A stretch of DNA of 8,177 nt from Nitrososphaerales archaeon TH5896 (GTDB lineage Archaea; Thermoproteota; Nitrososphaeria; Nitrososphaerales; Nitrososphaeraceae): assembly GCA_014523625.1 (NCBI GenBank), contig JAATVP010000136.1:1-8177 (forward strand), written 5' to 3'. The position numbers and the translations under genes are program-made. Under the pieces are notes generated by a model. It was not told the DNA's origin and did no database searches. It saw only the letters and a program-made list of their open reading frames with translations. Shown piece after piece: positions 1 to 6,123 of this stretch (its first letter is position 1; every line of letters begins with the position of its first letter).

Positions 1-81
1 GTAAATTTCACGATTGCTTCCTATATCTTGTTCATGAGATGCCTGTAATATCTGGGATGATGATTCAGTATAATTTGGCAT
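1..81 (-). CDS. 5' part of an unknown protein (runs off the window)
   Basis: An ATG at 79-81 on the minus strand opens 27 codons without a stop, reaching the first base of the window. The translation begins MPNYTESSSQILQASHEQ, a polar, Ser/Gln-rich N-terminus that I do not recognise. The start lies 13 bases beyond the antiporter stop on the same strand, so the two could share a transcript. No clear Shine-Dalgarno sequence precedes the ATG. Twenty-seven open codons alone are weak evidence in AT-rich DNA; the spacing and the clean ATG are the main support. It could also be a chance reading frame. Confidence 0.45.
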   Translation of the reverse strand, partial: MPNYTESSSQILQASHEQDIGSNREIY

Positions 82-94
82 CTGTAAGACCGAT

Positions 95-1255
95 TTAAGG
101 AATAAAAAAGAATCCGATAGCAATTATGATATAAACTGCAATTAACATCACTCCCTCAAACCAATTACTTTTTCCATCATGAGCAATTAAATTCAATATT
201 ATAGCAGCCAAAAGTATGCTTGCTACCTCGAATACTGTAAATACTAAATTAAACGGTCTGTTTAACAATATTCCTGCAATTACAAGAATGGGGACAACAA
301 ACAAAGCGATCTGCGTCCCAGAACCTGCAGCAATACCAATTGACAGATCCATTTTTCCTTTCCTTGCAAGAAGAATAGCGCTGCTATGCTCAGCTGCATT
401 TCCTACTATCCCAATAATTATAGCGCCTACAAACAATTCTCCAAATCCAAATTCAGCCGTTACAACTTCTATTGATCCCACAAGAATCTCACTTATTACT
501 ATCACTCCAGCCATACTCAATCCAAGCAAAAGGAACGATTTTTTCTTGCTCCATTGGGTGATGGTTTCAGGATGGTGTGATGATGATTGCTCTTTCTCCT
601 CTCTTTTGTTACCATTTTTTTCCCCATTTATTATTAATTCGTCTTCACGTGGTTTGAAGATGAAGAGGTGCTTATGTGTAAAAAAGGTGAAGACTATACT
701 TGCTATATATACGACTAGTAACAAAAAAGCTAGGGCATCACTTAGAAATTGAATTTTTATTTGATTTGTGTTATTAATTGGCTCTAGGACTGTAGTTGCT
801 AGAATAGTAGGTACTGTCAATCCTATAACGGCCAGAAATAGCATGGATGCCTGCATACTGACATTCTCCTTGTTGAAAAACTGTTCCTTAAACTTGAATC
901 CGCTCGTCATGATGCTTAAACCAAAGATCAGAAGGATATTTCCAAGGATCGCCCCTGTAATGGATGCTTTAACAAGTTCTAATAATCCAGCATTAATAGC
1001 TACAATAGCAATAATGATTTCAGCAGCGTTTCCAAATGTAACATTAAGCAAAGATCCTAGTGTTGCACCATAATGAGATGCAAGATGTTCAGTAGAATCT
1101 CCAATCAGCTTTGCAAGAGGTATTAGTCCAACGGCAGCAACTATAAACAAAATTAATTGTTCAGCATGAATATATTCTAATACAATAGCAATTGGCACAA
1201 AAATTAGTAGAAAATAAATAATAGACGATTTGGATAGTTTAATGGATAATCTCAA
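95..1255 (-). CDS. CaCA/CAX-family cation:proton antiporter (probable Ca2+/H+ exchanger)
   Basis: An integral membrane exchanger that probably exports Ca2+ or a similar divalent cation in exchange for protons. The 386 residues form two hydrophobic halves, each carrying an alpha-repeat with the GNAAE signature: residues 75-79, followed by the ITGAILGN stretch (about 99-106), and residues 285-289, followed by GIAAGSGTQIALFVVP (about 307-322). These glycine- and Glu-containing repeats form the ion-binding site in the CaCA superfamily. The GDSTEHLA segment (52-59) also fits the CAX branch. About 11 hydrophobic segments are visible, with a charged loop rich in Glu, Lys and His (about 203-238) joining the halves. 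Length is normal for bacterial and archaeal CAX proteins. The start is TTG: an in-frame TAG lies four codons upstream and no ATG or GTG comes between. The fold assignment is strong; the ion transported is inferred. Confidence 0.92.
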   Translation of the reverse strand: MRLSIKLSKSSIIYFLLIFVPIAIVLEYIHAEQLILFIVAAVGLIPLAKLIGDSTEHLASHYGATLGSLLNVTFGNAAEIIIAIVAINAGLLELVKASITGAILGNILLIFGLSIMTSGFKFKEQFFNKENVSMQASMLFLAVIGLTVPTILATTVLEPINNTNQIKIQFLSDALAFLLLVVYIASIVFTFFTHKHLFIFKPREDELIINGEKNGNKREEKEQSSSHHPETITQWSKKKSFLLLGLSMAGVIVISEILVGSIEVVTAEFGFGELFVGAIIIGIVGNAAEHSSAILLARKGKMDLSIGIAAGSGTQIALFVVPILVIAGILLNRPFNLVFTVFEVASILLAAIILNLIAHDGKSNWFEGVMLIAVYIIIAIGFFFIP

Positions 1256-1304
1256 ACTAAATACCTACTTTTATGGCACGTCTCTTGAACCTCGTTAAAA
1301 TCAG

Positions 1305-1312
1305 TATATATA
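1305..1312 (-). promoter_or_regulatory. TATA box of the antiporter gene
   Basis: The minus strand reads ACTATATATACTGA here, a good archaeal TATA box. A start of transcription about 25 bases downstream would fall near 1280, giving a leader of about 25 bases before the TTG at 1255. A weak AGGT Shine-Dalgarno-like element (1263-1266) lies 7 bases before the TTG. Confidence 0.6.
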
Positions 1313-1397
1313 GTTTGTTGTAATGCCATTTTTGATTAATCTAAACAAAAGAAATTTAGATCAAAACTATAAGGTTTACAAGAAATAGATCATGGTG

Positions 1398-1414
1398 ATT
1401 CTATTTTTAGAATT
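1398..1414 (+). repeat. Palindromic repeat ATTCTATTTTTAGAATT, copy 1
   Basis: ATTCTA-TTTT-TAGAAT forms a 6-bp stem around four T residues. The same 17 bases occur exactly at 3293-3309, in the same orientation, and both copies are followed by one variable base and ATG. The similarity extends weakly upstream (GATCATG here, GATTATG in copy 2). Confidence 0.7.
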
Positions 1415-1418
1415 GATG

Positions 1419-1463
1419 TTCCATTTAGAGCCAGATAATTATGTGGCTAACTCTCAAATGGAA
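1419..1463. repeat. Two-part hairpin in the antiporter/regulator intergenic region
   Basis: The outer arms TTCCATTT (1419-1426) and AAATGGAA (1456-1463) are perfectly complementary. Inside them AGCCA (1429-1433) pairs with TGGCT (1444-1448) around a 10-base loop. Together this gives 13 base pairs interrupted by an asymmetric internal loop. It may be a processing or termination structure of the regulator transcript or part of a small RNA; the function is unknown. Confidence 0.5.
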
Positions 1464-1566
1464 TTGATCTGGTCATGTGCACTATAAAAGTGATTTATAT
1501 GATCGTATGAGACACAGTGCGATTAAATAATTTTTTGTGGATGAATGGATAGATGGATCGATTAGG

Positions 1567-1595
1567 ATAGTATAAAAACTATTTATTAATACTAT
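1567..1595 (-). terminator. Possible terminator of the regulator gene
   Basis: The arms ATAGTAT (1567-1573) and ATACTAT (1589-1595) are complementary, and on the minus strand a TTTTT run lies between them, just past the TAG stop at 1592-1594. Archaeal termination depends mainly on T-runs, so the T-run is the stronger part of this call. Confidence 0.35.
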
Positions 1596-2350
1596 AATAT
1601 CGTCTTTTCTGATTCACTCCAAACATAACTATAGAGATCCTGACACCACTTACAAAAAGAAAGGCTACTACTTATAAAACCACTATTAAAATCAAGACTG
1701 CTTCTTAGATCAGGCAGTAGTAGACCAACTACTTTTTCATTTAACGCCATTCCAGCTATTATTTCATGCGAAAATCCAATCTCAATTCTCGAGTACACGT
1801 TTTTAGTATAAGAACGAAGATTTTGCCAATCAATTTTACTACCTGTTGGAAGTATTATTCGCCATGTTAGACTTCTATTTCTATCTCTTTCTATATCAAA
1901 GATATCAATAAGAGAATGATCAGACATTAACCAAACAAACTTGTCTGCTTCACGAATAACTTGGTGTGTAAAAGATAAGACTAAACCAACCTTTGCATTG
2001 TATCGATGTTCCTGCAGTTCTCCTATTCTTTCAATAAATTCTTCGGGAAGCGAAGAAATGTCATGTGTAAGGAGATATTCCTTGTTCTGTGATAAAAATT
2101 CTATTGAGGGAAGGAGCTTGATAACAAGCTTACCAAGTGTGGTAAGTGCATAATGTCCATTAGATGGATCTTTCTCTACCAAGTTTTGCTCTCTTAGCCT
2201 AGCCACATGTTTTGAGGCTTCTTGTATTGAAGAATCCAATCTTTGAGCAATATCACCTAATCTATACTCCTTTTCTTCTTTCAAACAGGATAACACTTGT
2301 AGCCTGTCTATGCTAGCCAGAACAAAAAGCAATTCTGAAAGGGATTCCAA
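1592..2350 (-). CDS. FilR1-like winged-helix transcription regulator
   Basis: A predicted cytoplasmic DNA-binding regulator of 252 residues. Residues 1-75 form a winged helix of the ArsR-like type common in archaea: LLFVLASIDRLQVLSCL, then a recognition-helix region (about 30-56, LGDIAQRLDSSIQEASKHV), then a wing (about 57-72, NLVEKDPSNGHYALT). Residues 120-250 resemble the C-terminal FilR1/DUF1724-type sensing domain of archaeal regulators. The FilR1 assignment is from memory of the family pattern, not from a search. No ligand can be inferred. The start is TTG: an in-frame TGA lies upstream (about 2416-2418) with no ATG, GTG or TTG between, and the protein begins at the usual point for such regulators. 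A TATA box about 30 bases upstream implies leaderless translation. The divergent exported-protein gene is a plausible target. Confidence 0.8.
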   Translation of the reverse strand: MESLSELLFVLASIDRLQVLSCLKEEKEYRLGDIAQRLDSSIQEASKHVARLREQNLVEKDPSNGHYALTTLGKLVIKLLPSIEFLSQNKEYLLTHDISSLPEEFIERIGELQEHRYNAKVGLVLSFTHQVIREADKFVWLMSDHSLIDIFDIERDRNRSLTWRIILPTGSKIDWQNLRSYTKNVYSRIEIGFSHEIIAGMALNEKVVGLLLPDLRSSLDFNSGFISSSLSFCKWCQDLYSYVWSESEKTIL

Positions 2351-2360
2351 CTTTAAATCC

Positions 2361-2376
2361 TCAACGCCTACGTTGA
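2361..2376. promoter_or_regulatory. 16-bp palindrome, candidate operator of the regulator
   Basis: TCAACG-CCTA-CGTTGA is a perfect inverted repeat with 6-bp arms and a 4-base centre. It sits between the regulator's TATA box and its TTG start, touching the expected transcription start, so a dimer bound here would block the regulator's own transcription. Autoregulation is inferred. Confidence 0.5.
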
Positions 2377-2383
2377 TATTTAA
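2375..2383 (-). promoter_or_regulatory. TATA box of the regulator gene
   Basis: The minus strand reads TTAAATATC, centred about 29 bases before the TTG start at 2350. The predicted start of transcription therefore falls within a few bases of the start codon, typical of leaderless archaeal genes. Confidence 0.55.
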
Positions 2384-2405
2384 CGATTGTGTTGAGAAGG
2401 CAATA

Positions 2406-2414
2406 TTAAATATC
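2406..2414 (+). promoter_or_regulatory. TATA box of the exported-protein gene
   Basis: The plus strand reads TTAAATATC, the same nine bases as the divergent box on the minus strand at 2375-2383. The ATG at 2431 lies about 22 bases from its centre, so the mRNA is predicted to be leaderless. This supports ATG 2431 over the TTG at 2422. Confidence 0.55.
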
Positions 2415-2430
2415 TTTCATATTGATATTT

Positions 2431-3090
2431 ATGAAAAATTTAGAAACGAATTATGAAAAAAATGTTGGTGCGACTAGTAAAACTGCAGCAACTGCAGCAA
2501 CCGTGGCAACTGTAGCTCTAATGATGTTAGTGTTTATTACAATAATATCGTTGTTCTCGTTATCAAATATCATCATTCCAAATACAGTACCCCAATTAGT
2601 AATAGCAGAAGAGCCTCAGTCGAGTGTGAATAGTATGAATGAAATAAACTTCAGCTCCCCATTTAGTAATTCGTTTAGTTTAGGGACTCCTTTTTTAGTT
2701 GAATATGATAATACAACAAGTCTGATGGCCATAAAAAATGTGGGTCCAAAAAACTTTGATGTTACATTTGAAGGTTATGGAATTGTTAATGGTTTAAGGT
2801 ACAAGGATAATGGAACAGGAATTTATCTTACCAATCCAGTTGATGGGAGCGTTTATCAAAAGGGAGTTATTGAGCTAAAAACAGATAGTGATACAATTGA
2901 AACTACATACGAATCCATCAGTAGAAAAAGTGATAGTGGCATCGTCCTAGATAATGGTATAATGATCTTCAACGCGTCGTCATCCAAAGGTGGAGAGTTA
3001 TCATTTCTGAACAATACAGTAGCTGCATATAAAGATATATTAGATCTTAGAAGAGGAAATCTAACTACTATAGCATGGGAATGGAAATAG
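2431..3090 (+). CDS. Membrane-anchored exported protein of unknown function
   Basis: The 219 residues start with a polar head (1-24), then a hydrophobic segment (about 25-50, ATVALMMLVFITIISLFSLS), read as a signal anchor or signal peptide. The rest, about 170 residues, is predicted to lie outside the cell: beta-rich, Ser/Thr/Asn-rich, without cysteine, and with several N-x-S/T sequons (for example N94, N127, N181, N195, N210). The pattern FDVTFEGYGIVNG (109-121), GELSFLNNTVAAYKD (188-202) and the final WEWK resembles an abundant thaumarchaeal exported family I recall, whose role is unknown. Four degenerate copies of a 9-base unit (2482-2517) encode the Thr/Ala/Val run before the membrane segment. 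ATG 2431 is preferred to TTG 2422 because of TATA spacing. The regulator upstream is divergent. Confidence 0.75.
   Translation: MKNLETNYEKNVGATSKTAATAATVATVALMMLVFITIISLFSLSNIIIPNTVPQLVIAEEPQSSVNSMNEINFSSPFSNSFSLGTPFLVEYDNTTSLMAIKNVGPKNFDVTFEGYGIVNGLRYKDNGTGIYLTNPVDGSVYQKGVIELKTDSDTIETTYESISRKSDSGIVLDNGIMIFNASSSKGGELSFLNNTVAAYKDILDLRRGNLTTIAWEWK
2482..2517 (+). repeat. 9-base tandem repeat, four degenerate copies
   Basis: The unit ACTGCAGCA occurs twice exactly, followed by ACCGTGGCA and ACTGTAGCT. It encodes residues 18-29 (TAATAATVATVA) of the exported protein. It probably reflects local slippage and could vary in length between strains. Confidence 0.6.
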
Positions 3091-3274
3091 AACTATATCC
3101 TATCCACCACCCAGTAACAACAATATCTCTCTACAGTTGGTGTGGAAACTATGACGTAAGAATTATAACGCTGCATGGAAAGCAATATGATCTACCTTGT
3201 TACAGGAATATGACAATAACTTTTACTCTTGTACTGATTGTACAAGTCATATTTTCACAATCTTAGACATGAAG
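3091..3274. other. Gap between the exported-protein gene and the integrase control region
   Basis: I see no credible gene here. A 63-codon frame (3075-3266) overlaps the end of the exported-protein gene and has no promoter or family features. The region contains a small hairpin at 3228-3246 and no tRNA-like fold. It may be the chromosomal side of an integration boundary. Confidence 0.5.
3228..3246 (+). terminator. Hairpin, possible terminator
   Basis: CTTGTAC-TGATT-GTACAAG is a perfect 7-bp stem with a 5-base loop, followed shortly by ATTTTC (3250-3255). It lies about 140 bases after the exported-protein stop. The T-run is short, so the terminator role is tentative. Confidence 0.35.
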
Positions 3275-3329
3275 TAACCTAATGATTATGAAATTCTATT
3301 TTTAGAATTCATGATAGAATATTAGGTTA
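3275..3329. repeat. Nested inverted repeat upstream of the integrase
   Basis: The outer arms TAACCTAAT (3275-3283) and ATTAGGTTA (3321-3329) are a perfect 9-bp match. Nested inside, AATTCTA (3292-3298) and TAGAATT (3303-3309) flank TTTT. The two intervening spacers are 8 and 11 bases. The right outer arm runs into the integrase TATA box, so protein binding here should affect integrase expression. The layout, paired inverted sites around a short centre, also resembles a tyrosine recombinase core site. It is a candidate attachment site or operator; neither is proven. Confidence 0.55.
3293..3309 (+). repeat. Palindromic repeat ATTCTATTTTTAGAATT, copy 2
   Basis: Exact second copy of the 17-bp sequence at 1398-1414, here forming the core of the larger inverted repeat before the integrase. 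In this copy the stem extends to 7 bp. Confidence 0.7.
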
Positions 3330-3334
3330 TATAA
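3328..3334 (+). promoter_or_regulatory. TATA box of the integrase gene
   Basis: TATATAA within GGTTATATAAG, centred 30 bases before the TTG at 3361. Transcription should begin near 3356, giving a leader of only a few bases. Confidence 0.6.
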
Positions 3335-3360
3335 GACAAACAGGTAGATATTGTACTTTC

Positions 3361-4830
3361 TTGCTATCAGAATTTGAAAGTACCCAGAACAAAAATAAAA
3401 ATGGCAACTGGAAAGAATCTCTATCCTCTGCAGACAAAGAGGACCCGGTAAACCTGGAGAATAAAATAGATGATATTACTAACGGCCTAGGTAAGGCATG
3501 GTCAAAAAATCTTCGGGAAGGGTTATCATCAAGCAATGCAGAGGTAGTATGTAACTATATAATTTCCATGAGAACAGAGATAAACCCATCAGACAACTAT
3601 CGAAGGGATTCAATAAAGATGCCATATCTGCTGTCAAGATATTTAAAGAACAAACCTTTTGATGAAATGACAAGAAAGGATATCATAGACTTCTTAGACA
3701 GCTTTAGAAAACCAGAAGCAATTGATCCGTTACACAAGTGGATAGGCACTTACAATCTTTACCTAGTACGTATTATCAGATTCTTCAGGTGGTTATACTA
3801 TTCAGATACTGAACATAGAAAAAGGTTAAAACCAGAGATTGTTCAGAATATTAATAGACTGAGAAGGAAAGAGAAATCTATCTACAAACCTACTGACATG
3901 TGGACACAAGAAGATGATCTTCTATTCTGCCGTTACTGCCCTTCAAAACGTGATAAGGCATACCACATGATCGCAAGGGATACATCAGCACGTCCACATG
4001 AGATCTTGCATCTGAAAATAAAGTCTATTATATGGAACAAGACACCCGATGGTAAGGTATACGCTAATGTGTTGGTCAACGGTAAGACTGGTAGCCGAAG
4101 CCTACTTTTAACTGACTCGATTCCATATCTAAAAAACTATCTGAACACCGAGCATCCTATGCCAAATAATATAGAATCACCTTTGATATGTGCAACTGGA
4201 AGAAGCTTGGGAAGACGTTTAACTGGATCAGAATTAGACCTGATTTACTCCAATTATAAGAAAAAAGTATTTCCAAACATATTGAAAACTAACGATATAT
4301 CAGATGAGGATAAATATAAACTGCAAAACCTATTGACAAAGCCCTGGAACCCGTACGTAAGAAGACATAGTAGTTTGACTCAAAAGTCTAAGATTCTTAA
4401 AGAACACACTCTGCGTCAATATGCAGGATGGACACCTAATAGTGGAATGCCACAGAGGTATGTCCATTATTTTGGAGACGAGGCCAATCAGGACCTCTTA
4501 GTTGCATATGGCATTATATCAAAAAACGAATCAGAAGATACAACCTTAAGATCTAAGTATTGTCCTAATTGCAACTCTGCCAATCAACCTGAACAGCATT
4601 ATTGTATGAGTTGTGGTTTTGTGCTGACACTAACCGGATACTCTAAACTGATGGAAGAACAAAAGACAAAAGAAGACAAACTGGCAGTTATGGAAGATAA
4701 GTTCAATGAAATGCAATCTCAAATGCAGTCACTTCTATCAATCATAGGTTCAATAAATAGTAGAGAGCATAAACGGGAGATAGTAGAAATGTTGATTGAG
4801 AAAGGTATGTATAGTCCGAATAAAAGTTAG
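3361..4830 (+). CDS. Tyrosine recombinase (integrase) with C-terminal zinc ribbon
   Basis: A 489-residue site-specific recombinase, probably the integrase of the element to its right. Residues 75-165 form the helical core-binding (SAM-like) domain (LLSRYLKNKPFDEMTRKDIIDFL). The catalytic domain spans about 175-385: Arg211 in TSARPHEIL, a likely catalytic Lys242 in NGKTGSR, Arg335-His336 in YVRRHSSLT (the usual first His of HxxR appears as Tyr332), Trp357 in YAGWTPNSG, and the nucleophile Tyr367 in QRYVHYFGDE. After it comes a zinc ribbon, CPNC (401-404) with CMSC (415-418), then a predicted coiled coil (about 428-460). The extended tail is unlike short bacterial integrases but fits archaeal ones. 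The start is TTG with a TATA box at normal spacing and no better start upstream. The gene converges on the 408-residue gene, 8 bases away. Confidence 0.9.
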   Translation: MLSEFESTQNKNKNGNWKESLSSADKEDPVNLENKIDDITNGLGKAWSKNLREGLSSSNAEVVCNYIISMRTEINPSDNYRRDSIKMPYLLSRYLKNKPFDEMTRKDIIDFLDSFRKPEAIDPLHKWIGTYNLYLVRIIRFFRWLYYSDTEHRKRLKPEIVQNINRLRRKEKSIYKPTDMWTQEDDLLFCRYCPSKRDKAYHMIARDTSARPHEILHLKIKSIIWNKTPDGKVYANVLVNGKTGSRSLLLTDSIPYLKNYLNTEHPMPNNIESPLICATGRSLGRRLTGSELDLIYSNYKKKVFPNILKTNDISDEDKYKLQNLLTKPWNPYVRRHSSLTQKSKILKEHTLRQYAGWTPNSGMPQRYVHYFGDEANQDLLVAYGIISKNESEDTTLRSKYCPNCNSANQPEQHYCMSCGFVLTLTGYSKLMEEQKTKEDKLAVMEDKFNEMQSQMQSLLSIIGSINSREHKREIVEMLIEKGMYSPNKS

Positions 4831-4838
4831 GAGAATGA

Positions 4839-6065
4839 TCATATTTTGTCCTGTTGATTTAATACCCTCATGAATGGTGGATAAACAATCTCCAGAAGTA
4901 TGTTAGATGGATAAGGATGTCTCTTTATAATATCATTATAATCCTCGCGTATTCGATCATATTCTCGCCGTAACGATTCATTTAGCGGCTGTATGTACTT
5001 CTCATCGAACTCCTTTTTAGTAATGTCATGTGATTTCTTGTTCTTTCTTAGTTTTCCAAGTCGTGTTTTATAGCCTACAAAAAATGAATTAGCCCTCCGT
5101 CGACCCCATATCATATTGTACCATTCCTTTTCCTCTTTTCCTGGGGGTCTGAAAACCCTCCAAGTATACATCATTCTAGCAAGGGTACCTCCAAACAGTT
5201 TGTCCCAACATTCTTCTAAGAATGTCCTTAATTCGGGTTTAACATCATATTGCTCTTCTTCCAAATATGTCAGAGTCCTAGACCTTATCTTGAAGATCAG
5301 ATCCTCTTTTTCTAGTAAGTTGAGCCAGTCATGTATTTCGTCCATTGTAAGTTGTTTTCCAGATACCTCTTCGTCAAAAAGATGTTCAAATACATAACCT
5401 GCTCTACTCTTGGTTACGTCGACCTTACGTCCTTCCATAATATCCCTAGGTGATATACCAGGAAGCAGGTATCTGTAAACGATAATACCTGTATCTTCGT
5501 ATTGGGTTCTACTGATCCTTATATTCTGAGATGGTTCGTAGAGTATATTGTCAATGCGTCGGTTTTCTTTGTTGTATCTTTGAGGTGTAGTCCTAAAATC
5601 TTGTTTACACAAATGGATCTTGGCCAGAAATAATTCAAGATCTTCTTCGCTTCTAAACTCATATTTTTTCATAATATCTGATGGTAAACGGAATAAGTCG
5701 TACTCATCTTTGAAATAGTAGAATAATAGATTATAGGCAATCTCTTTCCATGACTCAATCTTACGCAATGTGAGTCCTATCGCTAATATACTTTCAGCTT
5801 CATCAGCAAGAGAATAAAAGACCCTCTTGCCTCTTCCCAAGTCTTTCTTTTTGAGGACTGGACAAACCCTATATTTGGGACAAGGGCTATCTGCTCTCTG
5901 CATTTGTGCTAGATGAAAGCTGAAGGCTGCTCTTGGAATTTCTTTGCCATTTGTTAATAATTGTTCAATAGATCTTTTGAGTTCGCCGGAAGATATTCTT
6001 CGATCTTTGGCTCCTGAAATGACTTTTCCAATCATTTCATCTATCTCCCATTTGTATTTATTCAT
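4839..6065 (-). CDS. Unrecognised 408-residue element protein, possibly winged-helix
   Basis: I do not recognise a family. The protein is soluble, highly charged and rich in aromatic residues, without membrane segments. Residues 5-90 look like a winged helix: helices around 8-19, 25-38 (SSGELKRSIEQLL) and 43-56, then a basic hairpin ending GRGKRVFYSL (77-86). Residues 235-268 (KQLTMDEIHDWLNLLEKEDLIFKIRSRTLTYLE) could be a second such domain. C62 and C68 are a small cysteine pair. The C-terminal 100 residues are strongly basic and helical (RRRANSF, then KTRLGKLRKNKK), which suggests nucleic-acid binding. The ATG start is clear, and its leader contains a perfect 20-bp palindrome. It is divergent from the RHH gene and convergent with the integrase. 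A role in control, replication or excision of the element is inferred only. Confidence 0.75.
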   Translation of the reverse strand: MNKYKWEIDEMIGKVISGAKDRRISSGELKRSIEQLLTNGKEIPRAAFSFHLAQMQRADSPCPKYRVCPVLKKKDLGRGKRVFYSLADEAESILAIGLTLRKIESWKEIAYNLLFYYFKDEYDLFRLPSDIMKKYEFRSEEDLELFLAKIHLCKQDFRTTPQRYNKENRRIDNILYEPSQNIRISRTQYEDTGIIVYRYLLPGISPRDIMEGRKVDVTKSRAGYVFEHLFDEEVSGKQLTMDEIHDWLNLLEKEDLIFKIRSRTLTYLEEEQYDVKPELRTFLEECWDKLFGGTLARMMYTWRVFRPPGKEEKEWYNMIWGRRRANSFFVGYKTRLGKLRKNKKSHDITKKEFDEKYIQPLNESLRREYDRIREDYNDIIKRHPYPSNILLEIVYPPFMRVLNQQDKI

Positions 6066-6067
6066 TG

Positions 6068-6087
6068 AAACTGAACTAGTTCAGTTT
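6068..6087. promoter_or_regulatory. Perfect 20-bp palindrome, candidate operator
   Basis: AAACTGAACTAGTTCAGTTT equals its own reverse complement across all 20 bases. It ends 2 bases before the ATG of the 408-residue gene on the minus strand and lies 37 bases before the RHH start on the plus strand. It covers the expected transcription start of the minus-strand gene. RHH dimers commonly bind short palindromes, so the adjacent 42-residue RHH protein is the first candidate ligand; the 408-residue protein is the second. Confidence 0.65.
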
Positions 6088-6106
6088 AACTTTAACAATA
6101 TTAATA
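6085..6106. promoter_or_regulatory. Divergent promoter elements of the 408-residue and RHH genes
   Basis: AATATTAATA (6097-6106) is TATA-like and centred about 23 bases before the RHH ATG at 6124, which predicts a leaderless mRNA. On the minus strand, two tandem GTTAAA units (plus-strand TTTAAC twice, 6085-6096) sit about 25 bases before the ATG of the 408-residue gene and may act as a weak TATA box overlapping the palindrome. Confidence 0.45.
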
Positions 6107-6123
6107 ACTTTACTAACAGATCG

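Larger units (their letters stand above)
1256..1591. other. 336-base intergenic region without a gene
   Basis: No convincing reading frame is present on either strand. The region holds the antiporter promoter (1305-1312), one copy of a 17-bp palindromic repeat (1398-1414), a two-part hairpin (1419-1463), a TATA-like CTATAAAAG on the plus strand near 1483-1491 with no gene downstream, and a GGAT-rich stretch (about 1540-1568). It ends with an inverted repeat overlapping the stop of the regulator gene. A small RNA is possible but cannot be shown from sequence alone. Confidence 0.6.

Noticed and set aside
216..1073. Two plus-strand frames opposite the antiporter gene
   Set aside because: They are antisense shadows of a gene with clear CaCA repeats and show no domain features of their own.
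3075..3266. 63-codon plus-strand frame overlapping the end of the exported-protein gene
   Set aside because: No promoter or Shine-Dalgarno sequence, overlap with a convincing gene, and a composition that does not look like a conserved protein.
3091..3360. tRNA gene or tRNA fragment as integration target
   Set aside because: I find no TTCGA-type T-loop, acceptor pairing or CCA-like end here; only the palindromic repeats stand out.
5944..6123. Upstream extension of the RHH reading frame
   Set aside because: It runs antisense through the 408-residue gene and across the palindrome and promoter; the RHH fold and TATA spacing point to the ATG at 6124.
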